Source: Flammeovirgaceae bacterium
Lineage (GTDB): Bacteria > Bacteroidota > Bacteroidia > Cytophagales > Cyclobacteriaceae
DNA length: 64,000 nt
Direction: 5' to 3'
Assembly: GCA_020635915.1 (NCBI GenBank)
Contig: JACJYU010000002.1
Span: 310,001-374,000, forward strand
Shown here: positions 43,630-52,556 of the stretch, in pieces
Position numbering within the stretch: position 1 is the first letter of the stretch
Layout: each line of letters starts with the position of its first letter
Made by a program: the position numbers and the translations under genes
The notes under the pieces: model-generated
Database searches by the model: none
What the model saw: only the letters and a program-made list of their open reading frames with translations
Told to the model about the DNA's origin: nothing

Positions 43630-45674
43630 AAACACCCGTGGCCATTTTTCTGTTTTCCCTACTGGCCTCTTCCTTGTGGGCGCAGGAATACCCTGCCAAG
43701 GAGTATGACCTGGAGCGGCTATCGGAAGAAATTTTTGCCGTACAGGACCAGGACATCGATTACGAAATGCTGTATGAAAACCTGGCCCAACTCCTATCCA
43801 ACCCCATAGACCTGAACACCGCAACGGCCGATCAACTCCGGTCGCTCTATATCCTCAACGAGTTCCAGGTCCATGGCTTTATGGCATACAGGGATGAAAA
43901 TGGCCCGCTGCTGTCGGTGTACGAGCTACAGGTGATCGATGGGTTTGACGAAAACACGATTTCATCCCTTGTTCCTTTTGTAACGGTGAGGGATGGCGAG
44001 GGGGGAATGAGGTCGTTGCCCGGCAGGATACGCAACGAACAAAACAATTACCTCCTTATGCGCTACGGCCGCACCCTTGAGGACAGGAAGGGGTTTTTAT
44101 ACGATCCCAGTTCATCCACCAATTATAAAGGGTCCGCGGACAGGGTTTACTTGCGTTTCAGGACGGCCCGTGCGGGCGACTTTAGCCTGGGGGCAACCCT
44201 GGAAAAAGACGCAGGGGAAACCTTAAGTTGGTCGCCCAGGCGCAAACAATACGGGTTCGACTACAACTCGTTCCATATACAGGTTTTGAACAAAGGCATT
44301 TTTAAAAATATTTCCATCGGGGATTTTCAAGCCCAGTTTGGGCAAGGATTGGTACTGGGGGGCGGCTTTGGCGTGGGCAAAGGGTCGGAGAGCGTCACCA
44401 CCACACGGAGGGGCAATATCGGCTTCCTTCCCTATACCTCCCTCAACGAATCAGGGTATTTCAGGGGCATTGCCGTTTCATTGCAACCCGTAAAAAAGCT
44501 TATCCTCTCCGCCTTTGCCTCCTACAACCGCCTGGACGGCACCATCGACAATGATTCGACCAACCGGCTTTTGTCTTCCATTTCCCCCACCGGGCTGCAC
44601 CGAACGGACAACGAACTGCTAAAAAGAAAGAACGTGCTGGAAACAAACTACGGGGCCACCATAGGGTACCGGCACAAGTCCCTGGAGTGGGGCACCATCC
44701 TTCACCAAACCCGGTACGGCATACCCATTGTGCGAAACCCTACCTTGTACAACCAGTTTTACTTTCAGGGGACAACGAACACCAACGCCAGCATTTACCT
44801 GAACTACGCCTGGAACAACATGGTGGTATTTAGTGAGGTGGCACATACATGGGGCCAGGGGAGCGCCCTGGTGGCGGGCGTGCTGGCCAGCCTGACGGCA
44901 CATTTTGATATGGCCCTTTTGTACAGGAATTACCAAAAGGACTTTCAGTCTTTTTACGGCAATGCCCTCTCGGAAAATACAGTGGCCCAAAACGAATCGG
45001 GCCAATACCTCGGCTGGAAATACAAATTTGACAAGCGGCATATACTGGCCGGATATGTGGACATGTTTCGGTTTCCCTGGCTCCGCTACCGCGGGTATGC
45101 CCCTTCGGATGGCCACGAATGGCTGGTGCGCTACACCTACCAGCCCACCAAAACCATCTTCTTTTACGTACAGGCCCGCGAAGAGTCCAAGGTCAGGAAC
45201 TACGATGAAACCATAAGCCTGTATGGCCATGAAAATGCGCTGAAGCGAAACTTTTGGGTAAACCTTGATTACAAACCTGGGGGCCATTTCAGCACCAAAT
45301 CCAGGGCACAGTTCAGTACTTATACGTTTGAAAATACCTCTACCACTGGGTTTGCCTTGGTGCAGGACCTCAATTTTGATTTTAAAAGGATGGGGATATC
45401 TTTAAGGTATGCCCTATTTGATACCGATGACTTTGACAACCGACAGTACGTTTACGAAAGGGACGTATGGCTGGCCTACTCCTTCCCGTTTTTTAATGGC
45501 ACCGGTGTCCGCTGCTATGTGCTGGCACAATATAAAATCGATAAAAACATCGACATCTGGGTAAAATGGTCGCGGGTCCAGTACGAAGGCAGGGAAACCA
45601 TTGGGTCGGGCAGCGAAACCATTGAAGGTAATTCAATGAATGATATTAAATTGCAGGCACGAATTAGATTTTGA
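43626..45674 (+). CDS. Exported helix-hairpin-helix protein with predicted outer-membrane barrel
   Basis: A 682-residue protein with a signal peptide (cleaved near LWAQ), then a helix-hairpin-helix region of ComEA type: PIDLNTATADQLRSLYILN (about 59-77) and a second one with LLSVYELQVIDGFDENTISS. The remaining 500 residues have the alternating aromatic strands of an outer-membrane barrel and end in QARIRF. An HhH motif normally binds DNA, which makes a periplasmic copy notable. It is coupled to the PorV/PorQ-like gene. The domain pairing is known in Bacteroidota but its function is not. Confidence 0.75.
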   Translation: MKTPVAIFLFSLLASSLWAQEYPAKEYDLERLSEEIFAVQDQDIDYEMLYENLAQLLSNPIDLNTATADQLRSLYILNEFQVHGFMAYRDENGPLLSVYELQVIDGFDENTISSLVPFVTVRDGEGGMRSLPGRIRNEQNNYLLMRYGRTLEDRKGFLYDPSSSTNYKGSADRVYLRFRTARAGDFSLGATLEKDAGETLSWSPRRKQYGFDYNSFHIQVLNKGIFKNISIGDFQAQFGQGLVLGGGFGVGKGSESVTTTRRGNIGFLPYTSLNESGYFRGIAVSLQPVKKLILSAFASYNRLDGTIDNDSTNRLLSSISPTGLHRTDNELLKRKNVLETNYGATIGYRHKSLEWGTILHQTRYGIPIVRNPTLYNQFYFQGTTNTNASIYLNYAWNNMVVFSEVAHTWGQGSALVAGVLASLTAHFDMALLYRNYQKDFQSFYGNALSENTVAQNESGQYLGWKYKFDKRHILAGYVDMFRFPWLRYRGYAPSDGHEWLVRYTYQPTKTIFFYVQAREESKVRNYDETISLYGHENALKRNFWVNLDYKPGGHFSTKSRAQFSTYTFENTSTTGFALVQDLNFDFKRMGISLRYALFDTDDFDNRQYVYERDVWLAYSFPFFNGTGVRCYVLAQYKIDKNIDIWVKWSRVQYEGRETIGSGSETIEGNSMNDIKLQARIRF

Positions 45675-45676
45675 CC

Positions 45677-45781
45677 ATGCATGCCGTAGACCTTGTTACC
45701 CCTCAAATTTTAGTGATAATGGCCATTGGATTGGTGGCCTTTGTGCTTATTTACAGGTTTATCTTTAAGGACAAACGCTAA
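45677..45781 (+). CDS. Single-pass microprotein, 34 residues
   Basis: A 34-residue frame that begins three bases after the stop of the HhH gene: ATG at 45677, TAA at 45779-45781. It has one predicted membrane helix (about residues 10-26) and a basic C-terminal end (RFIFKDKR), so it should lie in the inner membrane with that end inside. No family is known to me. The very short spacing to the upstream gene and the clean helix support it as a real gene. Confidence 0.5.
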   Translation: MHAVDLVTPQILVIMAIGLVAFVLIYRFIFKDKR

Positions 45782-45928
45782 GGGCCATACGGAATTACCA
45801 GGCGGGGCCGAAGCGCATATTTGCTTAACCCGGATAAAGTTTTTTTATCGAGGCTATTTGCCCTTCGGCCAAATGCGGTATTTTTTGCCGTGCCCAGCCT
45901 ATATCTTTCGGCCTAAACACAAAGTTTC

Positions 45929-46654
45929 ATGAGATCGACTATCGCACTGCTCCTTTTACTTTTGTCTATTTCCGGTTCTTTGGCACAGGTCACCAAAAAA
46001 ACGCTGGAGTTGCCGGAATTCAAGGGCATTTATGTCAACTCCAACTATACCGTTTACCTGAAGCAGACCAACAAGCAGGAAGTGAAGGTAGAGGCGCTGG
46101 CCGACATTTATGCGGCCACGGAAATCAAAGTAGAGGACGGGATTTTAATGATCAACGTAGAGCGCAAGCCGGAGGCGCCCAACAAAAGCCTTTGGGCAAA
46201 AATAGACGACATCAAATTGAACCCTACCATGAAGGTGTACGTGAGCATGAAGGACATCAATGTCCTGCAAGTGAACGGGAGGGGGAAAATCATTTCGGAA
46301 AACTCCCTTGCCTCCGATGACCTGGAGATAGGGCTTACGGGGAGCGGCACCATAGACATTGACGTGAAAGGCCGGAAATTAACCACCGATCTTAGTGGCC
46401 CCGGTACAATCGTGCTGAAGGGATACGCCACTTCCAATCAAATAACCCTAAGTGGTGCAGGCATCCTCAATGCATTTGGTTGCGAACTGGAGAACGCCTC
46501 CATTAAAGTGGGTGGCAGTGGGATGGCCGAGATAAACGTGGATGAAAACCTGGACGCCCTTATGATGGGCAACGGTTCCATCAAGCACAAGGGCAACACC
46601 AAGAAGGTAACCAGGAAAATATACGGGCAGGGCACCATTGAGCGCGCCTATTAA
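45929..46654 (+). CDS. Exported GIN-domain (DUF2807) protein
   Basis: A 241-residue protein with a signal peptide (cleaved near LAQ) and the repetitive beta-helix-like GIN domain, visible as short glycine-rich repeats such as NGRGKI, TGSGTID, SGPGTI, SGAGIL, GGSGMAE and GNGSIK. GIN proteins are abundant in Bacteroidota and are called putative adhesins, but their function is not settled. It stands 147 bases after the microprotein; that gap (45782-45928) has no clear gene or terminator. Confidence 0.83.
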   Translation: MRSTIALLLLLLSISGSLAQVTKKTLELPEFKGIYVNSNYTVYLKQTNKQEVKVEALADIYAATEIKVEDGILMINVERKPEAPNKSLWAKIDDIKLNPTMKVYVSMKDINVLQVNGRGKIISENSLASDDLEIGLTGSGTIDIDVKGRKLTTDLSGPGTIVLKGYATSNQITLSGAGILNAFGCELENASIKVGGSGMAEINVDENLDALMMGNGSIKHKGNTKKVTRKIYGQGTIERAY

Positions 46655-46767
46655 CGAGGCCGCACTCCACAGAAAGGAAATGATCAGGCTTCCACAATTG
46701 GGCAGCGTCCGCCTGGTCTTGCAATAAGGGATGAACCTCCTTACCTTGGAAGAAAACCTTCTTATTT

Positions 46768-47667
46768 ATGTACGATTACATGGTGGCGGTGGTACAGGCC
46801 GCCCCCGTCTTTTTTGACAAAGGCAAAACCATCAAAAAAATTGAGGAACGGGTAAGTGAGGCCGCTTCAAAAAAAGCACGCCTTATCCTGTTCCCCGAAG
46901 TCTTTATTCCCGGCTACCCCAGGGGGCTGTCTTTTGGCACCGTGGTGGGAGGCAGGAGCGATGAAGGCAGGAACCTTTTCCTAACCTATTGGCAAAATGC
47001 CATCGAAATACCCGGGCCAGAGATAGAAGCATTGGAGAAGATGGCCAAAAAGGCAAATGCATTCCTGGTGATCGGGGTAACGGAGAAGGATACCGTCAGC
47101 GATACGTTGTACTGCACGCTTGTGTATTTCTCCAATACGGGCCAATTCCTGGGCAAACACCGGAAAATAAAACCTACCGCGGCCGAAAGGATACTGTGGG
47201 GGGAAGGCGATGGCAGCGACATTCGTGTTTTTGATACCCCGTATGGGAAAATTGGCGGGCTGATTTGCTGGGAAAATTATATGCCCCTTGCACGTATGGC
47301 CCTTTACCGGCAAGGGCTGGAAATATACCTGGCGCCCACCGCGGATTGCAGGCAAAGCTGGCAATCCACCCTGGAGCATATTGCCTGTGAAGGCCGCTGC
47401 TACGTGCTGGGCTGCAATCAATTCCTGGACAAAAACCACTACCCGGAATACCTGCAAAAAGAAATCGAAGGCCAGCCTACCCTGCCGTGCAGCGGGGGCA
47501 GTGCCATCATATCCCCGCTGGGAAAAACCCTGGCAGGCCCGCTCTACCATGAAGAAGGAATTTTGTATGCCCACATCGACCATGATGAAATCATCAAATC
47601 AAAAATGGACTTTGATGTGATCGGCCATTATAGCCGGCCCGATATCTTTGAGTTTAAAGTAAAGTAA
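46768..47667 (+). CDS. Nitrilase-family carbon-nitrogen hydrolase
   Basis: A 299-residue hydrolase with the Glu-Lys-Cys triad: Glu44 (LFPEVFIPGYPRG), Lys133 (KHRKIKPT) and Cys167 (LICWENYMPLAR). The length, ERILWGEGDGSD and the WENYMPL after the Cys are those of true nitrilases and cyanide-active relatives, rather than of beta-ureidopropionase or amidases. It likely hydrolyses a nitrile to an acid and ammonia. It is followed after 11 bases by an NTF2-like gene. Confidence 0.87.
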   Translation: MYDYMVAVVQAAPVFFDKGKTIKKIEERVSEAASKKARLILFPEVFIPGYPRGLSFGTVVGGRSDEGRNLFLTYWQNAIEIPGPEIEALEKMAKKANAFLVIGVTEKDTVSDTLYCTLVYFSNTGQFLGKHRKIKPTAAERILWGEGDGSDIRVFDTPYGKIGGLICWENYMPLARMALYRQGLEIYLAPTADCRQSWQSTLEHIACEGRCYVLGCNQFLDKNHYPEYLQKEIEGQPTLPCSGGSAIISPLGKTLAGPLYHEEGILYAHIDHDEIIKSKMDFDVIGHYSRPDIFEFKVK

Positions 47668-47678
47668 AAGGCGAGCAA

Positions 47679-48158
47679 GTGGACAATGCCGAAATTATAA
47701 AGAAGTTTTATGTCTCCTTCCAAAACAAAGACTGGGAGGGCATGCAGCAGTGCTACCACGACAACGTTCAGTTCAGTGACCCTGTTTTTCCCAACTTGCA
47801 CAACAAGGAGGCCAAAGCGATGTGGCACATGCTGGTGGCCGCTTCCAGTGGGCTCACCGTTACCTTTTCCAATATACAAGCCACTTCCCATTCCGGAAGC
47901 TGCCATTGGGAGGCGGTCTATCGCTTCTCAAAGACCGGAAGGATGGTCCATAATAAGATAGAGGCCAATTTCACCTTCAGGGATGGCCTCATCACGGAGC
48001 ACCAAGATCATTTTGACCTGTGGAAATGGGGCCGCATGGCACTTGGCCTTCCGGGCATGTTGTTCGGCTGGGCCCCGTTCATGAAGAATAGGATACAGCG
48101 CATGGCCAATAGGAACCTGGCCCACTTTATGGACAAAAATCCAATTTATAATTCATAA
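47679..48158 (+). CDS. NTF2-like / SnoaL-fold protein
   Basis: A 159-residue protein with a GTG start, since no ATG lies near the beginning of the frame. The pattern NAEIIKKFYVSFQNKDWEGMQQCYHDNVQFSDPVF is that of the NTF2-like (SnoaL) cone-shaped fold, here at residues 2-36. Members bind small molecules or act as isomerases and dehydratases. It directly follows the nitrilase gene, so the two may share a substrate pathway. No catalytic residue can be named. Confidence 0.75.
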   Translation: MDNAEIIKKFYVSFQNKDWEGMQQCYHDNVQFSDPVFPNLHNKEAKAMWHMLVAASSGLTVTFSNIQATSHSGSCHWEAVYRFSKTGRMVHNKIEANFTFRDGLITEHQDHFDLWKWGRMALGLPGMLFGWAPFMKNRIQRMANRNLAHFMDKNPIYNS

Positions 48159-48218
48159 AAAGGCCCTTTCCGCACTGTTTTCGGCTTTGTGGCGCCCACC
48201 AAATCACAAAAATTTTTA

Positions 48219-48226
48219 TACCTTTG
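48219..48226 (+). promoter_or_regulatory. -7 promoter element of the RRM gene
   Basis: TACCTTTG matches TAnnTTTG exactly. It lies 105 bases before the ATG, which would give an unusually long leader of about 98 bases. A -33 TTTG at the expected distance is not clear. Confidence 0.45.
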
Positions 48227-48331
48227 TTGAGGCTTGTTCAGGCCCCACCCTATAGGCAACCTGGTTGTAACTATATCGTGAAAATGAAGTAAGCCTTATT
48301 AACTACTATAAGTAACCTAATTTCCCTACAC

Positions 48332-48604
48332 ATGAATATTTACGTAGCCAACATCCCCTGGAAGGCAACAGAAGAAGAACTAAGGGCCCTTTTTGCAGAA
48401 TACGGTGAAATCGATTCAGCTAAAATCATAACCGATAAATTTACCCAGCGAAGCCGGGGTTTTGGCTTTGTGGAAATGAAGGACGATGAGGCTGCTCGGA
48501 AAGCCATTACCGAATTGAACGGACATGACTTCATGGGAAAGAGCCTTGTTGTGAACGAAGCACGCCCCAGGGAAGACCGCGGTGGCGGCTTTAAACGCGA
48601 TTGA
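48332..48604 (+). CDS. RRM-domain RNA-binding protein
   Basis: A 90-residue single RNA-recognition motif: RNP2 IYVANIP (3-9) and RNP1 RGFGFVEM (42-49) with the aromatic residues that stack on RNA bases. A short Arg/Gly-rich tail ends the protein. Single-RRM proteins of this kind (Rbp) are global post-transcriptional regulators in Bacteroides. The long untranslated leader suggests control at the RNA level. A hairpin terminator follows. Confidence 0.92.
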   Translation: MNIYVANIPWKATEEELRALFAEYGEIDSAKIITDKFTQRSRGFGFVEMKDDEAARKAITELNGHDFMGKSLVVNEARPREDRGGGFKRD

Positions 48605-48625
48605 TATATTGCCTGTAAACCAAGA

Positions 48626-48711
48626 GGGGCATTCTCAAAACCGGACCACTATTGCCGCCCGTTCCGTGCGGGATTTAATGTGGCAGGCTGGCTTTTGAAA
48701 ATGCCCCTTTT
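48626..48711 (+). terminator. Terminator after the RRM gene
   Basis: A 15-base left arm (48626-48640) pairs, with one mismatch, with 48693-48707, then TTTTA. The 52-base interior holds a smaller hairpin (CCCG...CGGG). It lies between the convergent RRM and permease genes and can act in both directions. Confidence 0.65.
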
Positions 48712-48721
48712 ATATTCAACC

Positions 48722-51169
48722 TTATTGGCTCCGAAGGGAATTTACAGGGTTTTTTATGGCCGCTTTAATGGATTGAAAGCTCACCGTTAGCCAGGCCACC
48801 AGGAACGCGGCCGCCCCTGCTGCCAGGACCGTCCATACGCTAACCTGTATCCGATAGGCAAAATTTTGCAGCCACCAGTTTTCCATTATCAACCAGGCCA
48901 CCGGTATGGCCAGGACAAATGAAAGCAATACCATTTTGGTAAAATCGCTGGCCAACAGCACCAGGATGCGGCCAACGCTGGCCCCCAGCACCTTCCTGAT
49001 CCCGATTTCCTTGGTGCGCAGGCTTGCCGTGTAGGCGGAAAGGGAAAACAGCCCAATGCAGGCCACAAAAATGGCCAGGCCGGCAAACACGGCAAACAAT
49101 TTGCCAGTCCTTTGGTCGGCAGCATATTTGGCATTAAGGTCCTGGTCGAGAAAAGTAAACTTAAACGTTTGCCCGGGAACAAGCTCCTGCCACCTGGCCT
49201 CAGCCACTTTTATGGCCTCCCGGGTTTGGCCCGGCCTCACCCTGGCCATTGCATACGCCATGCCCCCGCCAAAAGTTTCATCATTTTGAAGGACCAATGG
49301 GGTCACCTGGTCGTGGAGGGATTGAAAGTTAAAATCCTTGACAATGCCAATGATGGTGAAGTCCAAGGAAACGTTCCCGTTTGGGGTCTGCCTGATGTTG
49401 TTCAACTTCATACCAATAGGGTTTTTATATCCCATCACCTTTACCGCAGATTCATTTAAGATAATGGACAAGGAGTCGTTGGTGCCCTCGGAAAACCATT
49501 TTCCATCCACCAATTCCAGCCCCAGCACCTCGGGCAAGCGATCGCTTACGACCATTGTTTTAGTGGTCAAAATTTCGGACGAGCCTTCCGGCTGAAATTG
49601 GATGCCCTGGAAATTCAAAGCCCTACCGGGGAGGGAACCACTACCGGAAGCATCCTCAAAGGGCGTGGAGCGCCTCAATTCCCCCACATAGGTTTTGGCC
49701 ATCTGGGGGTCAAGGTTAAACATGCCTTCCACCACGAGCATCCGGTCTTTGTCAAACCCCAGCGATTTTTCCCTCATATAGGACATTTGTTGCTGGATCA
49801 CCAAAGTGCCGATCATCAGTACTATGGATATCCAAAATTGGAACACCACCAGCCCATTCCTTATCCACTTGCCTTCCTGGTTACCGGTAAAATTGCCCTT
49901 CAGTACCACCACCGGGTTAAACGAAGACAGTACAAAAGCAGGGTATATCCCGGCAAGCAAGCCCACAAAAATGGTGATGGCCACCAACACCAGGATATTC
50001 ATGGGGCCAAATACCATGTGCAGCGACTTTCCGGTAAGGTCATTGAAATAAGGCAGGGCAAAATACATGACCGCAAGTGAAAATGCCACCCCGATCACGC
50101 TGATCACAAACGATTCGGTAAGGAATTGAAGCACCAGGTGCTTTTTGTAGGACCCCATGGTTTTCCGCACGCCTACCTCCTTGGCCCGCTCTGAAGACCG
50201 TGCCGTGGCCAGGTTCATGAAATTTATGCAGGCAATTATGAGGATCAGTACCGCCACCGATAGCATGATGTACACAAAAGTGATATTGCCCCCCGGTTCC
50301 ATCTTGCCTTCCAGGTTGGTGGGGTCCAAATGAATTGAAGTAATGGGCTGCAGAAAATACCGGTAGCCATTTCCTTCTTTCTTATAGTCTTCCCATGACT
50401 TTCCCAAGTCCCGTTCTATCTGGGCGGCCGCATAGGTATCCACCATTTGAGGGAGTTTCGATTCAAGCACCCTGACATCGGCATCTGGGACCAATTTAAA
50501 ATAGCAATGGGCCGAAAAGCCTGTAAAATTTTCGGTTTTAAAAAAAGGAATGGTTTGCAAAGATACCAAAACGCCAAATTTTAGGTGCGAGTTTGCCGGC
50601 ACGTCCTCGCAAATGCCCGTTATTTTAAAATCCCCAAACTGTGTTTTGACCACCTTGCCAATGGGGTCTTCATCCCCAAAATACTTTCGGGCGGTGGACA
50701 TTGTCATTACCATATCATTGGCATTGTTCAATAAAGTGGCGGGGTCCCCTTTAATTATTTTGAAGCTAAAGATGGAAAAGAAATTGCTGTCGGATGCATA
50801 GACAAATTCCTCTTCAAATTCCTTCTTCTCATTCTTTTCGTTGATGTAAGTGAGCGGTGTATTGCCAAAGGGGCCGACCAAAAGGGTGGCATTTTCAATT
50901 TCAGGATAGTCTTTCACTGCCACTGCGGCAAACGAATGGGGGACCTGGGAGTAGTAGGTGGAGTGGTCCGGGTACTTCCTTTCCAACACCATTTTATAAA
51001 TATGGCTTGCCCCCTTAAAAAACTTGTCATAAGAAAATTCGTTCTGCACAAACATGGCGATCAACAAGCAGCTGGCTATGCCCACGGCAAGCCCTGAAAT
51101 GTTGATGATCGTATATCCTTTTTGCCTAAGCAAGGCCCTAATGGCCAATTTGAGGTTGTTTTTAAGCAT
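48722..51169 (-). CDS. FtsX/MacB-type ABC transporter permease
   Basis: An 815-residue permease from ATG at 51167-51169; a further-upstream in-frame ATG would add an unlikely 12 residues. It has an N-terminal helix (about 18-40), a large periplasmic MacB-PCD domain, a first block of FtsX helices near 285-440, a second periplasmic domain and a last block near 690-800. The pattern is that of the Bacteroidota MacB-like permeases with two FtsX units. No ATPase gene is beside it, so its partner lies elsewhere. It likely works in efflux of peptides or lipids. Confidence 0.87.
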   Translation of the reverse strand: MLKNNLKLAIRALLRQKGYTIINISGLAVGIASCLLIAMFVQNEFSYDKFFKGASHIYKMVLERKYPDHSTYYSQVPHSFAAVAVKDYPEIENATLLVGPFGNTPLTYINEKNEKKEFEEEFVYASDSNFFSIFSFKIIKGDPATLLNNANDMVMTMSTARKYFGDEDPIGKVVKTQFGDFKITGICEDVPANSHLKFGVLVSLQTIPFFKTENFTGFSAHCYFKLVPDADVRVLESKLPQMVDTYAAAQIERDLGKSWEDYKKEGNGYRYFLQPITSIHLDPTNLEGKMEPGGNITFVYIMLSVAVLILIIACINFMNLATARSSERAKEVGVRKTMGSYKKHLVLQFLTESFVISVIGVAFSLAVMYFALPYFNDLTGKSLHMVFGPMNILVLVAITIFVGLLAGIYPAFVLSSFNPVVVLKGNFTGNQEGKWIRNGLVVFQFWISIVLMIGTLVIQQQMSYMREKSLGFDKDRMLVVEGMFNLDPQMAKTYVGELRRSTPFEDASGSGSLPGRALNFQGIQFQPEGSSEILTTKTMVVSDRLPEVLGLELVDGKWFSEGTNDSLSIILNESAVKVMGYKNPIGMKLNNIRQTPNGNVSLDFTIIGIVKDFNFQSLHDQVTPLVLQNDETFGGGMAYAMARVRPGQTREAIKVAEARWQELVPGQTFKFTFLDQDLNAKYAADQRTGKLFAVFAGLAIFVACIGLFSLSAYTASLRTKEIGIRKVLGASVGRILVLLASDFTKMVLLSFVLAIPVAWLIMENWWLQNFAYRIQVSVWTVLAAGAAAFLVAWLTVSFQSIKAAIKNPVNSLRSQ

Positions 51170-51298
51170 TTTCCCCGGGGTTTTGGTGGCACATGAGGCA
51201 GGCAAGGTTGCTTGGTCCCAGCCGTATCAATTACCTGGTTTACGGGAAAACGTTTCAGGATGTTCCAAATAATTTTTTACACGGCAGGCCTGCGTGGG

Positions 51299-52546
51299 CT
51301 AATTGTACCGATCGGGGTCAAAGGAGGCCAGCCCTACTTCCGGTTTTTTTTCATCCACCAGGTCGGCCACCAGCTTGCCCGTGCCAGGGCCAAGGCTCAC
51401 GCCCAACATGGCATGGCCGGTCGCCACTATGAGGTTGCCGACTTGCCTGCTTCTGCCCAGGTAGGGAAGGCCATCCGGGGAACAAGGCCTCAACCCATGC
51501 CATATCTTGTCTTTGGCAGGAACCCCCACCTTCATGTCAGGGTAATATTTTGGGATGGACTCCACAATGCCTTTTACCCTGTTCATGCTGATTTTATGGT
51601 TGACCCCGGCAATTTCCATGGTGCCCCCAAAGCGCAGGTTGTTTTCCATTGGGGTCACCGCTACCTTGGCCTCCAGGAAGATGGAGGGTATGCGTATGTT
51701 TTTCACAACATTTTCCAAAGTAAAACTATACCCTTTTCCGGCTTGCATAGGGAGGGAAAGCTTCAATTGCCTGGCCAGTGTCCCTGACCAGGAGCCGGTG
51801 GCGAGCACCAGTTGGTCGAACGAATGTTCCCCGAGGCTGGTCATCACGGATTGCACGTGATTTTCCTGCATTTCAAATCCCAGTACTTCACACCCCGTCT
51901 TGAACTCCACCCCGGCCCCTTTTAGGAAAACGGCCAACCCGTTGACAAAATGCCGTGGCGTGAGGTGTGCGTCCCCGGGAAAATATACCCCTCCCCTTGC
52001 CTTTACCCTCACATCGGGCTCCAGTTCCTGTACCTGCCCGCCTGTCAGCACCCTTGCTTCCATGCCGTGCCGGTTGGCCAACTCCGCTGTCGCCCTTTCT
52101 TCATTTTCTATTTCCTCGGATTGGTACAGCATCAGCAAGCCCCTTTCGTGGTAGCCATAGCCAAAAGGCAATTCCTTTGCCAATTGCCGGTGTAGGGATT
52201 TGCTGAAAAGGCTCAGTTCCAATAAGGCCGGAATGGACTTGTCCACATGCGCCTGGTTGGCATTTTTGTAAAAGAGGTAACCCCACCTCAGCAGGTCGGG
52301 GTGAAGGCTGGGCTTTACGTAAAAAGGGCTCTTCGCATTGAACATCCAGCGGATCCCCTTGGACACCATGCCCGGTGCGGCCAAGGGGATGAAATGGCTG
52401 GGCACGATCATCCCCGCATTGCCAAAAGAGCAACCATCCTGAAGGTCTCCCTTATCAATAACAGTGACCTGGTGGCCTGCCTTTTGCAGGTAGTAAGCGG
52501 AAGAAAGCCCTATGATCCCTCCGCCAATAATGCCAACTTTGCCCAT
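51299..52546 (-). CDS. FAD-dependent D-amino-acid dehydrogenase, likely cis-4-hydroxy-D-proline oxidase
   Basis: A 415-residue DadA-like flavoprotein. The FAD-binding GXGXXG loop is in VGIIGGGIIGLSSAYYL (4-20), LVLATGSWSG near 257 and the C-terminal IWHGLRPCSPDGLPYLG and GHAMLGVSLGPGTG complete the family pattern. Placed in this operon, its likely job is to oxidise cis-4-hydroxy-D-proline to pyrroline-4-hydroxy-2-carboxylate. It is the last gene of the operon, 10 bases after the epimerase. The assignment of substrate is by context. Confidence 0.82.
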   Translation of the reverse strand: MGKVGIIGGGIIGLSSAYYLQKAGHQVTVIDKGDLQDGCSFGNAGMIVPSHFIPLAAPGMVSKGIRWMFNAKSPFYVKPSLHPDLLRWGYLFYKNANQAHVDKSIPALLELSLFSKSLHRQLAKELPFGYGYHERGLLMLYQSEEIENEERATAELANRHGMEARVLTGGQVQELEPDVRVKARGGVYFPGDAHLTPRHFVNGLAVFLKGAGVEFKTGCEVLGFEMQENHVQSVMTSLGEHSFDQLVLATGSWSGTLARQLKLSLPMQAGKGYSFTLENVVKNIRIPSIFLEAKVAVTPMENNLRFGGTMEIAGVNHKISMNRVKGIVESIPKYYPDMKVGVPAKDKIWHGLRPCSPDGLPYLGRSRQVGNLIVATGHAMLGVSLGPGTGKLVADLVDEKKPEVGLASFDPDRYN

Positions 52547-52556
52547 ATCGCCAGTA

